Assembly: GCA_043748015.1 (NCBI GenBank)
Contig: JAYTOA010000180.1
Span: 1 to 28,617 of the forward strand
DNA length: 28,617 nucleotides
Direction: 5' to 3'
Origin: JAIBBG01 sp043748015
GTDB taxonomy: Bacteria > Bacteroidota > Bacteroidia > Flavobacteriales_D > Sanyastnellaceae
The position numbers and the translations under genes are program-made. The notes beneath the pieces are model-generated. The model saw only the letters and a list, made by a program, of their open reading frames with translations, did not search any database and was not told where the DNA came from. The stretch's first letter is position 1; every line of letters begins with the position of its first letter. This document shows, one piece after another, positions 7,289 to 15,458 of the stretch.

Positions 7289-7876
7289 ATGAAATACAAT
7301 CTAAGTGAAATAACGCAGCTCATTCGCAACAGACGTTCACTTCCTCCGGAGCGATATAGTGAAAGGAAAGTGCACCGTGAACAGATAGAACAAATACTGA
7401 CGAATGGAACCTGGGCGCCGACTCATGGCCTCACCCAGCCTTGGAGGTATAAAGTTTTTATGGGTGATGGGATGAAAAAATTGGAGAATTTTTTACCGAC
7501 TTTGTATCAAGCTAAAACAAGTGAGCAGAAGTTCAGTCAGGCGAAAATGGATCGGTTGACACTAAGAATGCAGACGGTTTCTGCCTTGATTGTGATATGC
7601 ATGGAGCGTGATCAAACAGAGAAAATTGCGGAGATCGAAGAAATTGAAGCCGTAGCTTGCAGTGTGCAGAATATGATGTTGACATGCACGGCCTATGGAT
7701 TGGGATGTTACTGGTCGTCACCCGGGTATATTTATTCTGTTGAAATGAACAAGTTTCTGAGTCTTGGAGAGAAGGATAGATGTCTTGGTCTTTTTTACAT
7801 TGGTTATCCTACAGGCGATTGGCCTGTTCAACATCGCAAACCTTTGGAGTATGTAACTGAATGGATAGTAGAGTAA
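7289..7876 (+). CDS. Nitroreductase-family FMN oxidoreductase
   Basis: A 195-residue flavoprotein of the nitroreductase family, close in outline to the YdjA/short branch. The N-terminal RNRRS (13-17) is the usual FMN phosphate-binding segment, WAPTHGLTQPW (42-52) is the conserved helix start near the flavin, and GLGCYWSSPGY (about 147-157) plus LGLFYIGYP near the C-terminus match the second FMN-contact region. These enzymes are dimeric, use NAD(P)H and reduce nitro groups, quinones or enones; the physiological substrate is not evident. The ATG at 7289 follows a TAGTTTTG box at 7261. The next gene starts 11 nt after the stop and its probable Shine-Dalgarno sequence overlaps this stop codon. 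Confidence 0.88.
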   Translation: MKYNLSEITQLIRNRRSLPPERYSERKVHREQIEQILTNGTWAPTHGLTQPWRYKVFMGDGMKKLENFLPTLYQAKTSEQKFSQAKMDRLTLRMQTVSALIVICMERDQTEKIAEIEEIEAVACSVQNMMLTCTAYGLGCYWSSPGYIYSVEMNKFLSLGEKDRCLGLFYIGYPTGDWPVQHRKPLEYVTEWIVE

Positions 7877-7887
7877 GGATAGAATCG

Positions 7888-8640
7888 ATGTTGAAATGTT
7901 GGGCAATGAAATTGACATTGCTTGTTGCTATGCTCGTTTGCAGCAAAGGCTTATTCGCTCAATTGAACGTCACTACATTCGGTATTCAGGTGAAGCCTAT
8001 GATACCGAATTCCTTTTTCACCACAGGAACCGACGACATAGAAACCGATGTCATGAAAGTGAATTTTCAGCAACGCCTGGGATGGAATTTCGGAATGGTC
8101 ATTCGCCGTGGAATCACAAATATGTGGAGTTTTGAAACGGGTATTTGTCTGGTTCAGCGCAACTATACTTTGCATTTTGATTATCCGGGTTTGAAGGAAA
8201 AACAAGACCTCAACTTTCGATACATCTGCTATGAAATTCCTGTTCAAGCCATCGTGTTTGTAAAACTGGGGGAGAAATTATACATGAATGCAAGTGGTGG
8301 ATTTTCACTTGATGTTTACCCTTCGAATATTGAGACCTCCAATTTTATTCGACAAGACTCAGCCGTTTATGATTTCACTCAAAAAACATGGAAGAACAAA
8401 TGGGTGCAGGTGGCATTATTGGCCAACTATGGTTTTGAATGGCGAACAAGAGAGTCGGGCTATTTTTATTTTGGGGCCTCTTATCACAGGCCTTTTACAC
8501 ACATCGGCGTCACGAGAATTACAGTAGAAAGGAACAATGTTCCAAGTCGCTCCGTTGGTTTACTCAGAGGAAATTATCTCACAGCCGACTTCCGATATTT
8601 CTTCAGTGAAAAACCTGAGCGACGCAAGCCTAAGGACTAG
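7888..8640 (+). CDS. Small outer-membrane beta-barrel protein
   Basis: A 250-residue exported protein. I place the start at ATG 7888 because AAGGA (7875-7879) lies 8 nt before it; ATG 7906 (MKLTLLVAMLVCSKGLFAQ) is an alternative that trims six residues from the signal peptide. The ORF could also be read from 7861, but that overlaps the nitroreductase. The mature part is made of alternating hydrophobic and polar stretches with many aromatic ends (MWSFETGICLVQRNYTLHFDY, LADFRYFF near the end), as in the eight-strand PorT-like or OmpX-like barrels common in Bacteroidota. No enzymatic motif. It begins a run of three exported-protein genes. Confidence 0.7.
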   Translation: MLKCWAMKLTLLVAMLVCSKGLFAQLNVTTFGIQVKPMIPNSFFTTGTDDIETDVMKVNFQQRLGWNFGMVIRRGITNMWSFETGICLVQRNYTLHFDYPGLKEKQDLNFRYICYEIPVQAIVFVKLGEKLYMNASGGFSLDVYPSNIETSNFIRQDSAVYDFTQKTWKNKWVQVALLANYGFEWRTRESGYFYFGASYHRPFTHIGVTRITVERNNVPSRSVGLLRGNYLTADFRYFFSEKPERRKPKD

Positions 8641-8709
8641 AATCATTTCATCCGGCGAAACTTTTTTGAGCTTGATAGGTATAAGCAACCAATCAACATT
8701 AGCTCGAAA

Positions 8710-9222
8710 ATGAAAAATTTAGTCGCAACCACGTTAATTGTCATGACATCATTTATGATGCATGCACAAGGAAACATCAAAAGCTTCACCTTTCATGGGC
8801 AAGTCTTTGAATTAGACCTGATAGATTCAACCGAGAAGCCAATGATGGGCATTCCTATTGAGATATGGTCGGGTGATGAACTCATCACAACGCTGGAGAG
8901 TGGTCCAAAAGGCAAATACAGCATCAGCCTGTTCTTTTATCCTTCCTACCGACTAAAATTCGGTAAGGCTCCTTATGTCACCAAAGTTATTGAAGTAGAC
9001 GCCAAAGGATTTTCACAAGCTGCCGAGTTTGGCGTGGTCAACCTCGACCTGGATATTTCCATATTTAAAGACAAAGGATTTATTGGTATGGACTTCATGA
9101 CATATACTCCTGTGGCTATTGCGCGATTCAATCGCAAAAAGGGAACAATTGAGTGGGACATGGATTACGCAGATCAAATGAACAGTCGTGTAACCGGGGT
9201 TCTAATTGCCAATGGCAGATAA
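8710..9222 (+). CDS. Secreted beta-sandwich protein, first of a tandem paralogous pair
   Basis: A 170-residue exported protein with the signal peptide MKNLVATTLIVMTSFMMHAQ. The mature part reads like a single carboxypeptidase-regulatory/CNA-B type sandwich: FHGQVFELDLI, a variable EK.. segment, IPIEIWSGDEL, a GPKGKYSISL turn, YRLKFGKAPYVTK, and VDAKGF. The end has NLDLDISIFKDKGFIGMDF and IEWDMDY. The next gene encodes a protein with the same order of motifs, so these two are duplicates. Such domains often anchor or modulate outer-membrane complexes. No sorting domain or lipobox is present. No gene family name can be given. Confidence 0.75.
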   Translation: MKNLVATTLIVMTSFMMHAQGNIKSFTFHGQVFELDLIDSTEKPMMGIPIEIWSGDELITTLESGPKGKYSISLFFYPSYRLKFGKAPYVTKVIEVDAKGFSQAAEFGVVNLDLDISIFKDKGFIGMDFMTYTPVAIARFNRKKGTIEWDMDYADQMNSRVTGVLIANGR

Positions 9223-9291
9223 CCACATTTCCAATCAAATTCTTTCACTCAAAAATCTTCACTATCAATAACAATTTATTCCTTTAATCCA

Positions 9292-9852
9292 ATGAAAGGT
9301 ATTTTCTCCACCTCTATACTAATCATCCTATTGACAATTTCGTCAATTGCTCAGAGGAGCAAAAAGGATGATTCCAACGGCGATTATTATATGCTTAAAG
9401 GAAGCGTATATGAAGTTGACATGATCACGGAAAATGAAAAAAAGGCTTCCGATGTTCAAGTCGTAGTTTATCAGGATCATGAGCTTTTTGTAGCTTTTTT
9501 TACAGATGCTGCAGGCGCATACGAATTCTTCTTGCCACTAGGCCATTCCTATGAGGTGTGGTTCGGCGGAGCTGCTTTTGTCAATAAGAAAGTTGCTGTA
9601 GATGCCACACAATTTCCGAAAGAAAGAAAACCGCGAACAGTTACGCTCGATATGGGTCTTTTCAGACCAATAGAAGGAGTGGAGTTCCCAATGTTGAACA
9701 CGCCATTCGTTAATATCAGGTATGATGCAGAAATGGATGAGATTTCGCCTGACTTCGAATTCACCGGACGTAAGACCGAAGAGCTTAATAAGTACTTTGT
9801 GAAGATTAAGAAGGATCTTGACAAAAAGAACAAGAAGAAAAAGAAAGGCTGA
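9292..9852 (+). CDS. Secreted beta-sandwich protein, second of the paralogous pair
   Basis: A 186-residue exported protein; the signal peptide is MKGIFSTSILIILLTISSIAQ. It aligns by eye with the preceding gene: LKGSVYEVDMI / FHGQVFELDLI, VQVVVYQDHEL / IPIEIWSGDEL, DAAGAYEFFLPLGHSYEVWFGGAAFVNKK / the GPKGKYSISL block, VDATQF / VDAKGF, TLDMGLFRPIEGVEF / NLDLDISIFKDKGFIGMDF, and TPFVNIRYD / TPVAIARFN. It differs by a C-terminal lysine-rich tail (KKDLDKKNKKKKKG) that its partner lacks and that could bind nucleic acid, acidic glycans or peptidoglycan. The gene is 69 nt after its partner and 67 nt before the ABC exporter gene, probably on one transcript. Confidence 0.75.
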   Translation: MKGIFSTSILIILLTISSIAQRSKKDDSNGDYYMLKGSVYEVDMITENEKKASDVQVVVYQDHELFVAFFTDAAGAYEFFLPLGHSYEVWFGGAAFVNKKVAVDATQFPKERKPRTVTLDMGLFRPIEGVEFPMLNTPFVNIRYDAEMDEISPDFEFTGRKTEELNKYFVKIKKDLDKKNKKKKKG

Positions 9853-9919
9853 CATTCTTATTACATAGCAGATAGCTGCACAACTACTTTCGCAACTTAA
9901 TATCCCAATAACGCGAAAG

Positions 9920-11776
9920 GTGGAGGCAGATCAGAAATCCGAAAAGAAAAAAATTTCCCGGGAGTCTTTTATAAGGGCTCTCGGTGTTTTTAAATACCTC
10001 AAGCCCTACTGGTTTTTATTTTCCATAGGGTTACTCTTACTGGTAGTTTCAGGTTTGCTGGTGATAGTGATCACGGCACTTCTTGGCCAACTCGTAAGTC
10101 CTGAGTTAGGTGGTGATCTAGCCGGCGGATCGATGATGACACGCATGGTTGATCAACTCGATGTAGCTTCTTCATGGGGCACAACCGGTCAAGTTCTCAC
10201 AGCTCTCGTAATTCTGCTTATTGTTCAAGGTGTATTCTCTTTTTTCAGGGTTTACATTTTTTCTTATGTGACGGAGAATGCAATGCTCGTTTTGCGCAAA
10301 GACGCATACAGCACAATCATCCGCATGCCAATGCAATTCTTCAATGAGCGACGCGTCGGTGATTTGACTAGCCGTCTTTCAAGTGATATCACAACAATTC
10401 AAGAAACGCTCACCAATACAATGGCGGAGTTTATCCGTCAAACGGTGATCATTGTTGTTGGAGTGGGATGGCTCGTTTCTTATTCCTATAAACTCACCCT
10501 TGTTATGCTTTGTAGTCTGCCGGTCATCATTATCGTGATGGTGGTATTTGGAAGATTTATCCGCAAACTAGGTAAGCAAACGCAAGACAAGGTAGCAGAG
10601 AGCAGTGTTATCGTCAATGAATCTCTTACCGGAATTGTGAATGTGAAGAGTTTTGCCAATGAGCAATTCGAGGCGAACAGATTCGGGACGAGTATTCTCG
10701 GCATTAAAGACATTGCATTGAAAGGCGCAGTTTGGCGTGGAATGTTCGGAACCTTTATTATCATCTTTTTGTTTGGTGCATTGGGATTGGTCATGGGTGT
10801 AGGTGCGCATCTGCAGGATATTGGCGAGCTTCAGAAGGACGTATTGGGAAAATTCGTATTCATCACAGGTCTTGTAGCAGGCTCTATTGGCGGACTTGCA
10901 GCACAAATGGGAACATTGCAACGAAGCATTGGTGTGATAGAAAGTGTGATGGAAATTTTGAGTTTTTCTACTGAAAGAATCGATCTGAAAGAGGTAACTC
11001 CAGCTGATTCATTGAGTGGATCGATCACCTTTGATCGTGTAAGTTTTCATTATCAGTCGCGCCCGGATGTGGAAGTGCTGAAAGATGTTTCATTTCACGT
11101 TGAACCAGGCCAACAGATAGCTCTTGTCGGTTCTTCCGGTTCTGGGAAATCAACCATAGCATCGTTGCTTCAACAGTTTTATTTGCCGGTAAATGGCATG
11201 ATAAAATTCGATGAAAAACCATCGTCAGAATATTCACTTACCGAGCTGAGAAGTCAGATGGCATTCGTTCCACAGGAAGTGATTTTGTTTGGTGGAACTA
11301 TTCGCGAAAATATTTTGTACGGAAAACCATCTGCGAATTTTGAAGAGATAAAAGAAGCAGCGCGAAAAGCGAATGCATTTGATTTCATCACGTCTTTTCC
11401 GCAAGGTTTTGAAACAATTGTTGGTGAACGCGGCATTCAATTAAGCGGCGGGCAACGTCAGCGAATTGCCATTGCTCGCGCTGTACTTCGTAATCCAACC
11501 ATTCTCATTCTCGACGAAGCTACAAGTTCATTGGACAGTGAAAGTGAACGTTTGGTGCAGGATGCATTGGATAAATTGATGCAGGAACGCACATCAATTA
11601 TTATTGCGCACCGACTTTCAACCATTCGCAACGCGGACAAAATTCTTGTGCTCGATCACGGAATCATCAAAGAAGAGGGCACGCACGACATGCTGATTGC
11701 GTCCGGTGGTTTATACAAACGCCTCAGTGAATTGCAATTCGATTCTGATAAAATGGGTCAGGAAGAACTGTCTTAA
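9920..11776 (+). CDS. ABC exporter, fused membrane and ATPase domains (MsbA/ABCB type)
   Basis: A 618-residue half-transporter that would work as a homodimer in the inner membrane. The membrane domain (about 25-330) has the usual six hydrophobic segments, including YWFLFSIGLLLLVVSGLLVI and the pair around 180-215. The nucleotide-binding domain has Walker A GSSGSGKST (404-412, Lys410), the Q-loop FVPQEV, signature LSGGQ (508-512), Walker B ILILDEA with Asp532/Glu533, and the H-loop His564. Length matches lipid/drug exporters of the MsbA type. The start is GTG at 9920; no ATG exists before the first membrane helix, and an AAAGGTGGAGG purine run overlaps it. Substrate unknown: lipid, drug or peptide are all possible; no peptidase domain is present. 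Confidence 0.9.
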   Translation: MEADQKSEKKKISRESFIRALGVFKYLKPYWFLFSIGLLLLVVSGLLVIVITALLGQLVSPELGGDLAGGSMMTRMVDQLDVASSWGTTGQVLTALVILLIVQGVFSFFRVYIFSYVTENAMLVLRKDAYSTIIRMPMQFFNERRVGDLTSRLSSDITTIQETLTNTMAEFIRQTVIIVVGVGWLVSYSYKLTLVMLCSLPVIIIVMVVFGRFIRKLGKQTQDKVAESSVIVNESLTGIVNVKSFANEQFEANRFGTSILGIKDIALKGAVWRGMFGTFIIIFLFGALGLVMGVGAHLQDIGELQKDVLGKFVFITGLVAGSIGGLAAQMGTLQRSIGVIESVMEILSFSTERIDLKEVTPADSLSGSITFDRVSFHYQSRPDVEVLKDVSFHVEPGQQIALVGSSGSGKSTIASLLQQFYLPVNGMIKFDEKPSSEYSLTELRSQMAFVPQEVILFGGTIRENILYGKPSANFEEIKEAARKANAFDFITSFPQGFETIVGERGIQLSGGQRQRIAIARAVLRNPTILILDEATSSLDSESERLVQDALDKLMQERTSIIIAHRLSTIRNADKILVLDHGIIKEEGTHDMLIASGGLYKRLSELQFDSDKMGQEELS

Positions 11777-11844
11777 GCGTGTATTAAATTTTGACTTGAA
11801 TCTCATGTTTGGGGGGAGTGTTTCTTTCATCCTGCCACCGCTTT

Positions 11845-11874
11845 ATTGCATTCTCATGAGACTGAGTATTTTTG
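11845..11874 (+). promoter_or_regulatory. Bacteroidota-type promoter upstream of gmd
   Basis: TATTTTTG (11867-11874) is an exact TAnnTTTG box, and ATTG (11845-11848) sits 18 nt upstream as an imperfect TTTG box. Transcription would start around 11881, giving a leader of about 60 nt before the gmd ATG. Confidence 0.45.
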
Positions 11875-11887
11875 CGCCTTTCTGATT

Positions 11888-11922
11888 TACCCGAATGAAG
11901 CGATAGACTCTAATTTCGGGTA
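11888..11922 (+). other. Leader hairpin upstream of gmd
   Basis: TACCCGAA (11888-11895) pairs perfectly with TTCGGGTA (11915-11922) across a 19-nt loop, inside the predicted leader of the gmd transcript and 19 nt before its ATG. There is no T run after it, so it is not an ordinary terminator; it may stabilise the 5' end or be bound by a regulator. Confidence 0.4.
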
Positions 11923-11941
11923 GCCAGTCCCAAAACACAGT

Positions 11942-13030
11942 ATGAAAAAGAAAGCTCTCATAACAGGTATCACAGGACAAGACGGTGCATATCTGGCGGA
12001 ATTACTCCTTAGCAAAGGATATGAAGTGCATGGCGTAAAGCGCCGTAGTTCGTTGCTGAACACTGATAGAATAGATCATCTTTATCAAGATCAACATGAG
12101 AAAGGCGTAAAGATGTTTCTGCATTACGGCGACCTCACAGATAGCACCAATATGCTCAGACTTGTGCAGGAAACTGCGCCGGATGAGATTTATAATCTTG
12201 CAGCGCAAAGTCACGTGCACGTTTCCTTTGAAACACCTGAATACACAGCTAACGCTGACGCCATCGGTGCTTTGCGTTTGCTGGAAGCGATCAGAATTCT
12301 TGGCTTGGAAAAGAAGACAAGATTCTATCAGGCTTCAACCAGTGAATTATATGGATTGGTGCAAGAAGTTCCACAGAATGAAAACACACCTTTCTATCCG
12401 AGAAGTCCATACGCTGTTGCAAAGCTTTATGCTTATTGGATATCGAGAAACTACCGCGAAGCATATGGAATGTTTACATGCAACGGAATTCTTTTCAATC
12501 ATGAGTCTCCATTGCGCGGTGAAACATTTGTTACAAGAAAAATTACAAGGGCTGCCGCGAAGATTCAAATGGGTCTTCAGGAAAAATTGTACCTCGGCAA
12601 TGTTGACGCACAACGCGACTGGGGTCATGCAAAAGATTATGTTGAGGGAATGTGGATGATGATGCAACATGATAAGCCGGATGATTTTGTTCTCGCAACA
12701 GGCGTTACACATACTGTTCGTCATTTCTGTAACCTCGCATTCGGCCATGTTGGAATTACACTTGAATGGAAAGGAGAAGGAGTGGATGAGAAGGCAACAG
12801 ATATCAAAACAGGAAAAGTGTTGATTGAAATTGACCCAAAATATTTCAGACCAACTGAGGTAGAATTGCTCATTGGTGATCCTTCGAAAGCACAAAGAGA
12901 GTTGGGTTGGAAGCACAAATATTCACTCGAGCAATTGGTAGAAGAAATGGTGAAGGCGGATGTTGAATTATTCACACGAGATCAATATCTGCTCAAGGGA
13001 GGACACAAAATAAAAAGCTATCACGAATAG
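11942..13030 (+). CDS. gmd: GDP-mannose 4,6-dehydratase
   Basis: A 362-residue extended SDR that converts GDP-D-mannose to GDP-4-keto-6-deoxy-D-mannose, the first step to GDP-L-fucose, GDP-D-rhamnose and related 6-deoxy sugars for surface glycans. The NADP-binding GITGQDGAYLAE is at 9-20, GVKRRSS (31-37) is the 2'-phosphate pocket found in Gmd, and the catalytic set Thr133, Glu135, Tyr157 and Lys161 is complete (TSELYG, SPYAVAK). NHESPLRGETFVTRKI (about 191-206) is the sugar-nucleotide loop. Length is as usual. No fcl (GDP-fucose synthase) gene follows, so the second step must be encoded elsewhere. A promoter and hairpin lie upstream. Confidence 0.95.
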   Translation: MKKKALITGITGQDGAYLAELLLSKGYEVHGVKRRSSLLNTDRIDHLYQDQHEKGVKMFLHYGDLTDSTNMLRLVQETAPDEIYNLAAQSHVHVSFETPEYTANADAIGALRLLEAIRILGLEKKTRFYQASTSELYGLVQEVPQNENTPFYPRSPYAVAKLYAYWISRNYREAYGMFTCNGILFNHESPLRGETFVTRKITRAAAKIQMGLQEKLYLGNVDAQRDWGHAKDYVEGMWMMMQHDKPDDFVLATGVTHTVRHFCNLAFGHVGITLEWKGEGVDEKATDIKTGKVLIEIDPKYFRPTEVELLIGDPSKAQRELGWKHKYSLEQLVEEMVKADVELFTRDQYLLKGGHKIKSYHE

Positions 13031-13095
13031 TCAATCACATATTCTCGCATCAATAGTCCGGTAATTTCCGGAAAATATTTCCGAAGCATCCACGC

Positions 13096-14406
13096 ATGTC
13101 TCAAGCTCGCTCACCGTATTATGGAATTATTAAGCCCTGGATTTCCTTGGCCTCGTTGTTGTTTTTCAGGAGATTCAACGGTCATGGCGGTAAGAATCTA
13201 CCTTCGAAAAGACCCGTAATTTTAGTTGCGAATCATCAGAATGCAATGCTCGATCCGGTGATGGCCGGTGTTTTTTGTCGCCCTCAACTTCACTGGCTAA
13301 CACGCGCTGATGTGTTCAAGAAACCTAAAGTAAACAAGCTATTGCGCAAACTCAATATGCTTCCGGTTTTCAGAGAGCGCGACAGAGTCGCCAATATGTT
13401 TGAGATGAACCAGACAACATTTGAAGAGTGTTATGAGAGACTAAAAAAAAATGCTGTCATCAGCATTTTTCCCGAAGGTTCTCACCGAGGGAAAAAGCAA
13501 TTGGTGCCTTTGAAGAAAGGAACAGCACGCATGATTCTCGGCGCAATAGAAAATGGTGTTGAAAATCTTTGTGTCGTTCCCGTTGGATTGGATTACGAAA
13601 ATTTTTACACGTATAGAAGAAACATGTTGGTCCAATATGGCCGGCCAATTGAGCTCTCATTGCCTGCTGACATGACAACTTTCGAACGCGCGAAAGTGCA
13701 GACGGAGATCACTGAAAAAATTCGCGTGGGTCTTTCGCAAGTAATGATAGACATCAAAAACGATGACGTCTATCACGAAATAATTTTACTTAAATCCATC
13801 AGCGACAAGCTCTGCAAATCGAAAAGGCAGATTGACCAGTTCAAAGCTTTTAAGAAGCTTTCAATTGAACTTGATGAGAACAAAGCACATCATCAGCGAC
13901 TTAATCACGAGGTGGATGAATACAAAAGTCTCATGCACCAGTTGAAAATTCGTGAGGATTTATATTCGGAAAAATTTCCCTTTTGGAAATGGACTTTTGT
14001 TGCTTTGTTCACCATTCCCTCTATTATTTCAGCGTTGTTTTTTTATCCGATCTATGCGATGACGGAAAATTTTGTTGAAAAAGTCATCAAGGATCCGCTC
14101 TTCAAGAATTCTATTCGATTGTGCTTCTGGAATTTTATTACACCGGTTTGGTTGTTGCTGTTTTTCTTCTTGTTGAAGTTGGTCAATATTCAAACGCTAA
14201 CAGCTTTTTGTATCACGACAGCATTGTTTGTGGGTGGTGTCATAGCGCTGTTATGGTGGGATGCATGGAAGGAAATGAGACAACATTTGCGTTGTGTTCA
14301 TTACCGCAAGACGAAAAACGAATTGTACTTTTCGTGGAAGGAAAAAAGAGCATCACTGATTGCCTGGGTGAAGGAACTAAATCAAATACTTCAGATAAAT
14401 GTATAA
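13096..14406 (+). CDS. PlsC-type acyltransferase with membrane C-terminal extension
   Basis: A 436-residue membrane protein of the 1-acylglycerol-3-phosphate acyltransferase (PlsC) superfamily. The acyltransferase domain occupies about 10-230: NHQNAMLD gives the catalytic His47 and Asp53, RERDR lies near 94, FPEGSH (125-130) is block III that binds the glycerol phosphate, and VPVGLDY is block IV. After it come a charged helical stretch (about 235-295, with KLCKSKRQIDQFKAFKK) and three hydrophobic segments (about 297-400). That makes it much longer than a minimal PlsC (about 240-260). It acylates a lysophospholipid or another lipid in the inner membrane; the acceptor is not evident. The next gene overlaps its end by 8 nt. 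Confidence 0.85.
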   Translation: MSQARSPYYGIIKPWISLASLLFFRRFNGHGGKNLPSKRPVILVANHQNAMLDPVMAGVFCRPQLHWLTRADVFKKPKVNKLLRKLNMLPVFRERDRVANMFEMNQTTFEECYERLKKNAVISIFPEGSHRGKKQLVPLKKGTARMILGAIENGVENLCVVPVGLDYENFYTYRRNMLVQYGRPIELSLPADMTTFERAKVQTEITEKIRVGLSQVMIDIKNDDVYHEIILLKSISDKLCKSKRQIDQFKAFKKLSIELDENKAHHQRLNHEVDEYKSLMHQLKIREDLYSEKFPFWKWTFVALFTIPSIISALFFYPIYAMTENFVEKVIKDPLFKNSIRLCFWNFITPVWLLLFFFLLKLVNIQTLTAFCITTALFVGGVIALLWWDAWKEMRQHLRCVHYRKTKNELYFSWKEKRASLIAWVKELNQILQINV

Positions 14407-15457
14407 GCGAATCAACGGACTTCAACATATTGGTGTTGCAGTCACCGACATGGATGCATCATTGAAATTTTATCGCAAATTCTTTGGATTGGATATTCCG
14501 TTTTTTGATAGCGTCCAACCCGCTCCGTTGATGGATGTTTACACACACAATAAAACAATAACCAAGCGCGCAAGCATGGTGATGAATCTCCAAGGGGGTT
14601 GCGCTATTGAAGTGATTCGTCCTACATCATTTGAGCCATCAGGCGCTCCATTTCAAGTGTCAGTAGGCGACCTAGGAATTTTCATCACGCAGATTAAATG
14701 CAAAGACATTCAACGCACTTATGCATTTTGTAAAAGTGAAAACGCACCGAAAATTTCTGAGATGTCAGAAGATCCTATTGGCCGCAAAACTTTTTACATC
14801 GAGGATCTCGATGGCAATACCTGGCAGTATTTGCAGAGTGATGCATGGTACACGCAAAACAATCACCACAGCGGCGGAGTGATTGGATGCACTACCGGTG
14901 TGAGCAACATAGACGAAGCGATGAAGTTGTATCGCAACATACTTGGTTTTGATGAATTGGTTTACGATAAAACCGGAGTCTTTGATGATTGGAAGAATCT
15001 GAATTCCGGCAATGAAAAATATCGAAGAGTTTTACTTACACAAAGTGCTCAACCCGGTGGCGGATTTGCAAGAGTTACAGGTCGGACATACATCGAATTG
15101 GTGCAAGCGTTGGATAGAAATCCGCACTTCATTTTTGAAGATCGCATCTGGGGTGATACAGGTTTTGCGCACATTGGCTTTGATGTCAAGGGAATGAAGG
15201 CGTTGGGCAATGATTTGAAAAATGCAGGCTATCCATTTACCTGCGATAGCAATGATGCGCTGAGCATGGGCAATACGCGTGTTCATTGCACTTACATAGA
15301 GGACAATGACCGCACATTGATAGAGATGATTGAAGTATTCAAAGTTCCAATTATGGAAAAGTGGGGAGTATTTCTAAATGTCGAGAAGCGCGATCCACTG
15401 AAACCTTTGCCCGACTTCATGTTAAAGGCGCTGCGATTTTCAAGAATTAAAGACTAA
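14399..15457 (+). CDS. Two-domain VOC-superfamily protein (glyoxalase/dioxygenase fold)
   Basis: A 352-residue protein made of two vicinal-oxygen-chelate domains, residues about 6-150 and 158-318. Each begins with a strand typical of the fold (LQHIGVAVTDMDASLKFY; GVIGCTTGVSNIDEAMKLY). Possible metal ligands are Glu233 (YIELVQ), His258 (FAHIGFDV) and Glu309 (LIEMIE) in the second domain; the position where a first histidine is usual holds Cys164. The first domain keeps His10 and Glu71 but lacks the rest. It could be a dioxygenase, isomerase or a binding protein; I cannot choose. It starts at ATG 14399 inside the end of the acyltransferase gene, so translation is coupled, and its stop is 1 nt from that of the convergent SDR gene. 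Confidence 0.75.
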   Translation: MYKRINGLQHIGVAVTDMDASLKFYRKFFGLDIPFFDSVQPAPLMDVYTHNKTITKRASMVMNLQGGCAIEVIRPTSFEPSGAPFQVSVGDLGIFITQIKCKDIQRTYAFCKSENAPKISEMSEDPIGRKTFYIEDLDGNTWQYLQSDAWYTQNNHHSGGVIGCTTGVSNIDEAMKLYRNILGFDELVYDKTGVFDDWKNLNSGNEKYRRVLLTQSAQPGGGFARVTGRTYIELVQALDRNPHFIFEDRIWGDTGFAHIGFDVKGMKALGNDLKNAGYPFTCDSNDALSMGNTRVHCTYIEDNDRTLIEMIEVFKVPIMEKWGVFLNVEKRDPLKPLPDFMLKALRFSRIKD

Positions 15458-15458
15458 A

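Noticed and set aside
12347..12916. A 189-codon open frame on the minus strand inside gmd
   Set aside because: It is antisense to conserved gmd codons, and its composition, rich in Cys, His and Ile, is typical of shadow frames.
13059..13075. TCCGG/CCGGA inverted repeat between gmd and the acyltransferase gene
   Set aside because: The stem is 5 bp with no clear T run, too weak to call as a terminator.
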